From: an uncultured bacterium
Lineage (GTDB): Bacteria > Verrucomicrobiota > Kiritimatiellia > RFP12 > UBA1067
Length of the DNA stretch: 48,679 bases
Assembly (NCBI GenBank): GCA_902761275.1
Contig: CACWJS010000026.1
Span: forward strand, 1-48,679
Direction: 5' to 3'
Within the stretch, counting starts at the first letter, position 1. Each line of letters opens with the position of its first letter. A model generated the notes under the pieces. The model was given only the letters and a program-made list of their open reading frames with translations, was not told where the DNA came from and searched no databases. Of this stretch, positions 47,355 through 48,679 are shown in pieces. Both the position numbers and the translations under genes were made by a program.

Positions 47355-48679
47355 ACAAGACATTCGAACAGGAGTGGAATCTCTACAAGGCGGGCGGGAA
47401 GCGTCCGTCATTCGCGGGCGAAGCGCCGCGCGGCAACGCGGAATTCGATTCTCCGGTCAAGGTTGGCGAAATAAGAATCTTCGCGGATATGGCGCGTCCG
47501 TTCGTCGCGCTCGTCGCGGAGGATCGCGGAACTGCCGGGTTCTTCATCGTTCCCGTTTCTCCGTTCACAGTTCCCGCGTCGTCACGCGAATTGCTTGAAG
47601 GCGAGCGCGTCTACCAGCTCTGGAACGCTTGCACCGCCGCGCGGAGTTTTGTAGAGCGCAGCTGGCTCGTCGAGGAAATTGACGCAGACGCACTCGCGAC
47701 GGTTCGCGGCAAATGCGCCGCTAATGTCGAATTCGCTGCGGAAGGCGCTGTCGCGGAATACGAGCGCGAGTTTCTTGTCTCTGGCGGAGATTTTATCCCG
47801 CTTGTCAACAAGAACATTCCTCGCATCGTGCATGTCTCGTGGCGCAGGGTCCTCGGCGTAGCCGCATGCTTTGTCATCTTGCTTGGACTTGGTGTCGTCA
47901 CGCTAATGCACGATCAGCAAGAGCAGGAGTGGGTGATTCGCATGTCGGGGCCGGTGGATGAACCCATTGTCAAAAATGATACGCCTTCAACGCCGCCTGC
48001 TACGCCACCTTCCGTCGTCAACGAAGAAACGAGAATGGGTCTGAAACGCGCACGCCAGCTTCTTGCCCAGCGCGAACTCGATGGCGCGCTCAAAGAATGC
48101 GAGAATGTCCTTGTTGCAGATCCTGCCAATGAGGAGGCGCGTCGCATTAGATCTTCGGTTGAGCGTAAGCGTGAAGTTGTGATGCGGCAGGAGCGCGAGG
48201 TTGCTCGCGAGAAGTGGATCGCAGATGTCGACGCGGCATGGCGCCCAGCAGGTGCCGTTGCGGGGACGGTCAGCGACACGCGTCCGTGGAACGACACCGG
48301 CTGGACCGCTTCGCGTTCCGCTGGCTCCATTGGGGCGATGGCGGTCGGTGGGGAAATGGGATACACGAGTAGTGCGATGGAGAGGCGACGTTACCTCGAG
48401 TCGAATACCCCGTGGCATGATCACGCTGGAGGCAAGATGGCCTCAATATCAATAAAAGACCAATTCTTGGAAGTGGAGCGCCAGCCTGCCGGCACAGAGC
48501 GCTATGCCGAAATTCAGGAGAACGAATATCGCGATCCCACGAGCGAGCCGCTCTCGACGTTCGGACTCGACGTCGACACGTCGAGCTACACTACGATGCG
48601 TCGTTATCTGACCGAGTGGAAGAGGCAACCTCCGAAGGGCTCCGTGCGGCTTGAGGAGTTCGTCAACTACTTCAAGTAC
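47351..48679 (+). CDS. YfbK-like von Willebrand factor A protein (3' end outside window)
   Basis: The ATG at 47351 overlaps the preceding stop (ATGA) and the frame is open to the last base, giving 443 residues. Residues 1-155 are cytoplasmic and unrecognised. A single membrane helix follows (VLGVAACFVILLGLGVVTLM), then a Pro/Thr linker and a TPR-like segment (ARQLLAQRELDGALKECENV). The end shows NEYRDPTSEPLSTFGLDVDT, SSYTTMRRYL and SVRLEEFVNYFKY, the lead-in to the vWFA domain of YfbK-type proteins; the vWFA domain itself is cut off. With the sigma-like gene upstream this may be a membrane-bound signalling pair. Confidence 0.75.
   Translation, partial: MNKTFEQEWNLYKAGGKRPSFAGEAPRGNAEFDSPVKVGEIRIFADMARPFVALVAEDRGTAGFFIVPVSPFTVPASSRELLEGERVYQLWNACTAARSFVERSWLVEEIDADALATVRGKCAANVEFAAEGAVAEYEREFLVSGGDFIPLVNKNIPRIVHVSWRRVLGVAACFVILLGLGVVTLMHDQQEQEWVIRMSGPVDEPIVKNDTPSTPPATPPSVVNEETRMGLKRARQLLAQRELDGALKECENVLVADPANEEARRIRSSVERKREVVMRQEREVAREKWIADVDAAWRPAGAVAGTVSDTRPWNDTGWTASRSAGSIGAMAVGGEMGYTSSAMERRRYLESNTPWHDHAGGKMASISIKDQFLEVERQPAGTERYAEIQENEYRDPTSEPLSTFGLDVDTSSYTTMRRYLTEWKRQPPKGSVRLEEFVNYFKY

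Overview
The window is GC-rich, gene-dense bacterial chromosome. I infer a Gram-negative member of the PVC superphylum, most likely Verrucomicrobiota/Kiritimatiellota. The evidence is a secretin and a DUF481 outer-membrane protein, a Tat-exported GH109-like enzyme, a GH99-like enzyme, LamG-like secreted proteins and a meso-DAP-type MurE. The phylum is an inference from gene content, not a search result.

Layout. 1-1998: end of an AddA-type helicase-nuclease cut by the window edge. 2.0-6.0 kb: rpsB-tsf followed by two DUF21 (CNNM) membrane proteins. 6.0-7.8 kb: proB-folB-HAD operon. 7.8-12.4 kb: AraC regulator divergent from a secreted double LamG-like protein and a GH99-like glycosidase, a small carbohydrate locus. 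12.5-15 kb: argS, tRNA-Ser(CGA), rubrerythrin. 15-19 kb: a 5-formyl-THF cyclo-ligase fused to a membrane domain and two further membrane proteins of lower GC. 19.0-22.5 kb: a 1165-residue beta-helix/hydrolase-like/leucine-rich-repeat protein. 22.6-27.7 kb: queH, queF, a broken murE-like gene, a fumarase alpha-type gene, a SWIM zinc-finger gene with a 58-residue partner, and an NSS-family transporter. 27.7-28.35 kb: no intact gene, but hairpin repeats around a GxxExxY remnant. 28.4-36.7 kb: GH109-like, GtrA, secretin, DUF481, radical SAM, lipoprotein, manC, truA. 36.8-37.1 kb: tRNA-Arg(ACG), initiator tRNA-Met with a truncated tandem copy, and tRNA-Pro(GGG). 37.1-40 kb: dnaX, nfeD-like, PflX-like radical SAM, then a clear terminator. 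40.0-44.6 kb: an accessory region with an AlbA_2 protein and an AT-rich operon of SF1 helicase, DarT1-like DNA ADP-ribosyltransferase and NADAR antitoxin. 44.7-46.5 kb: a four-helix-bundle (S23-type) gene bracketed by 9-bp-period repeats, TSCPD and DUF4186 genes, and a 7-bp-period repeat array. 46.5 kb to the end: a sigma-like gene and the start of a vWFA (YfbK-like) protein that runs off the window.

Three things stand out. First, the helicase-DarT1-NADAR operon looks like a transferred toxin-antitoxin or phage-defence module with an unusual helicase partner. Second, short palindromes and 7- or 9-bp periodic repeats are inserted, often in frame, inside housekeeping genes (argS, dnaX, manC, radical SAM genes, the araC-type gene). 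Two copies show compensatory stem changes, resembling the palindromic elements of Rickettsia. Third, about ten genes carry an extended -10 box (TGnTATAAT) only 6-10 nt before the start codon with no ribosome binding site, which points to widespread leaderless mRNAs.
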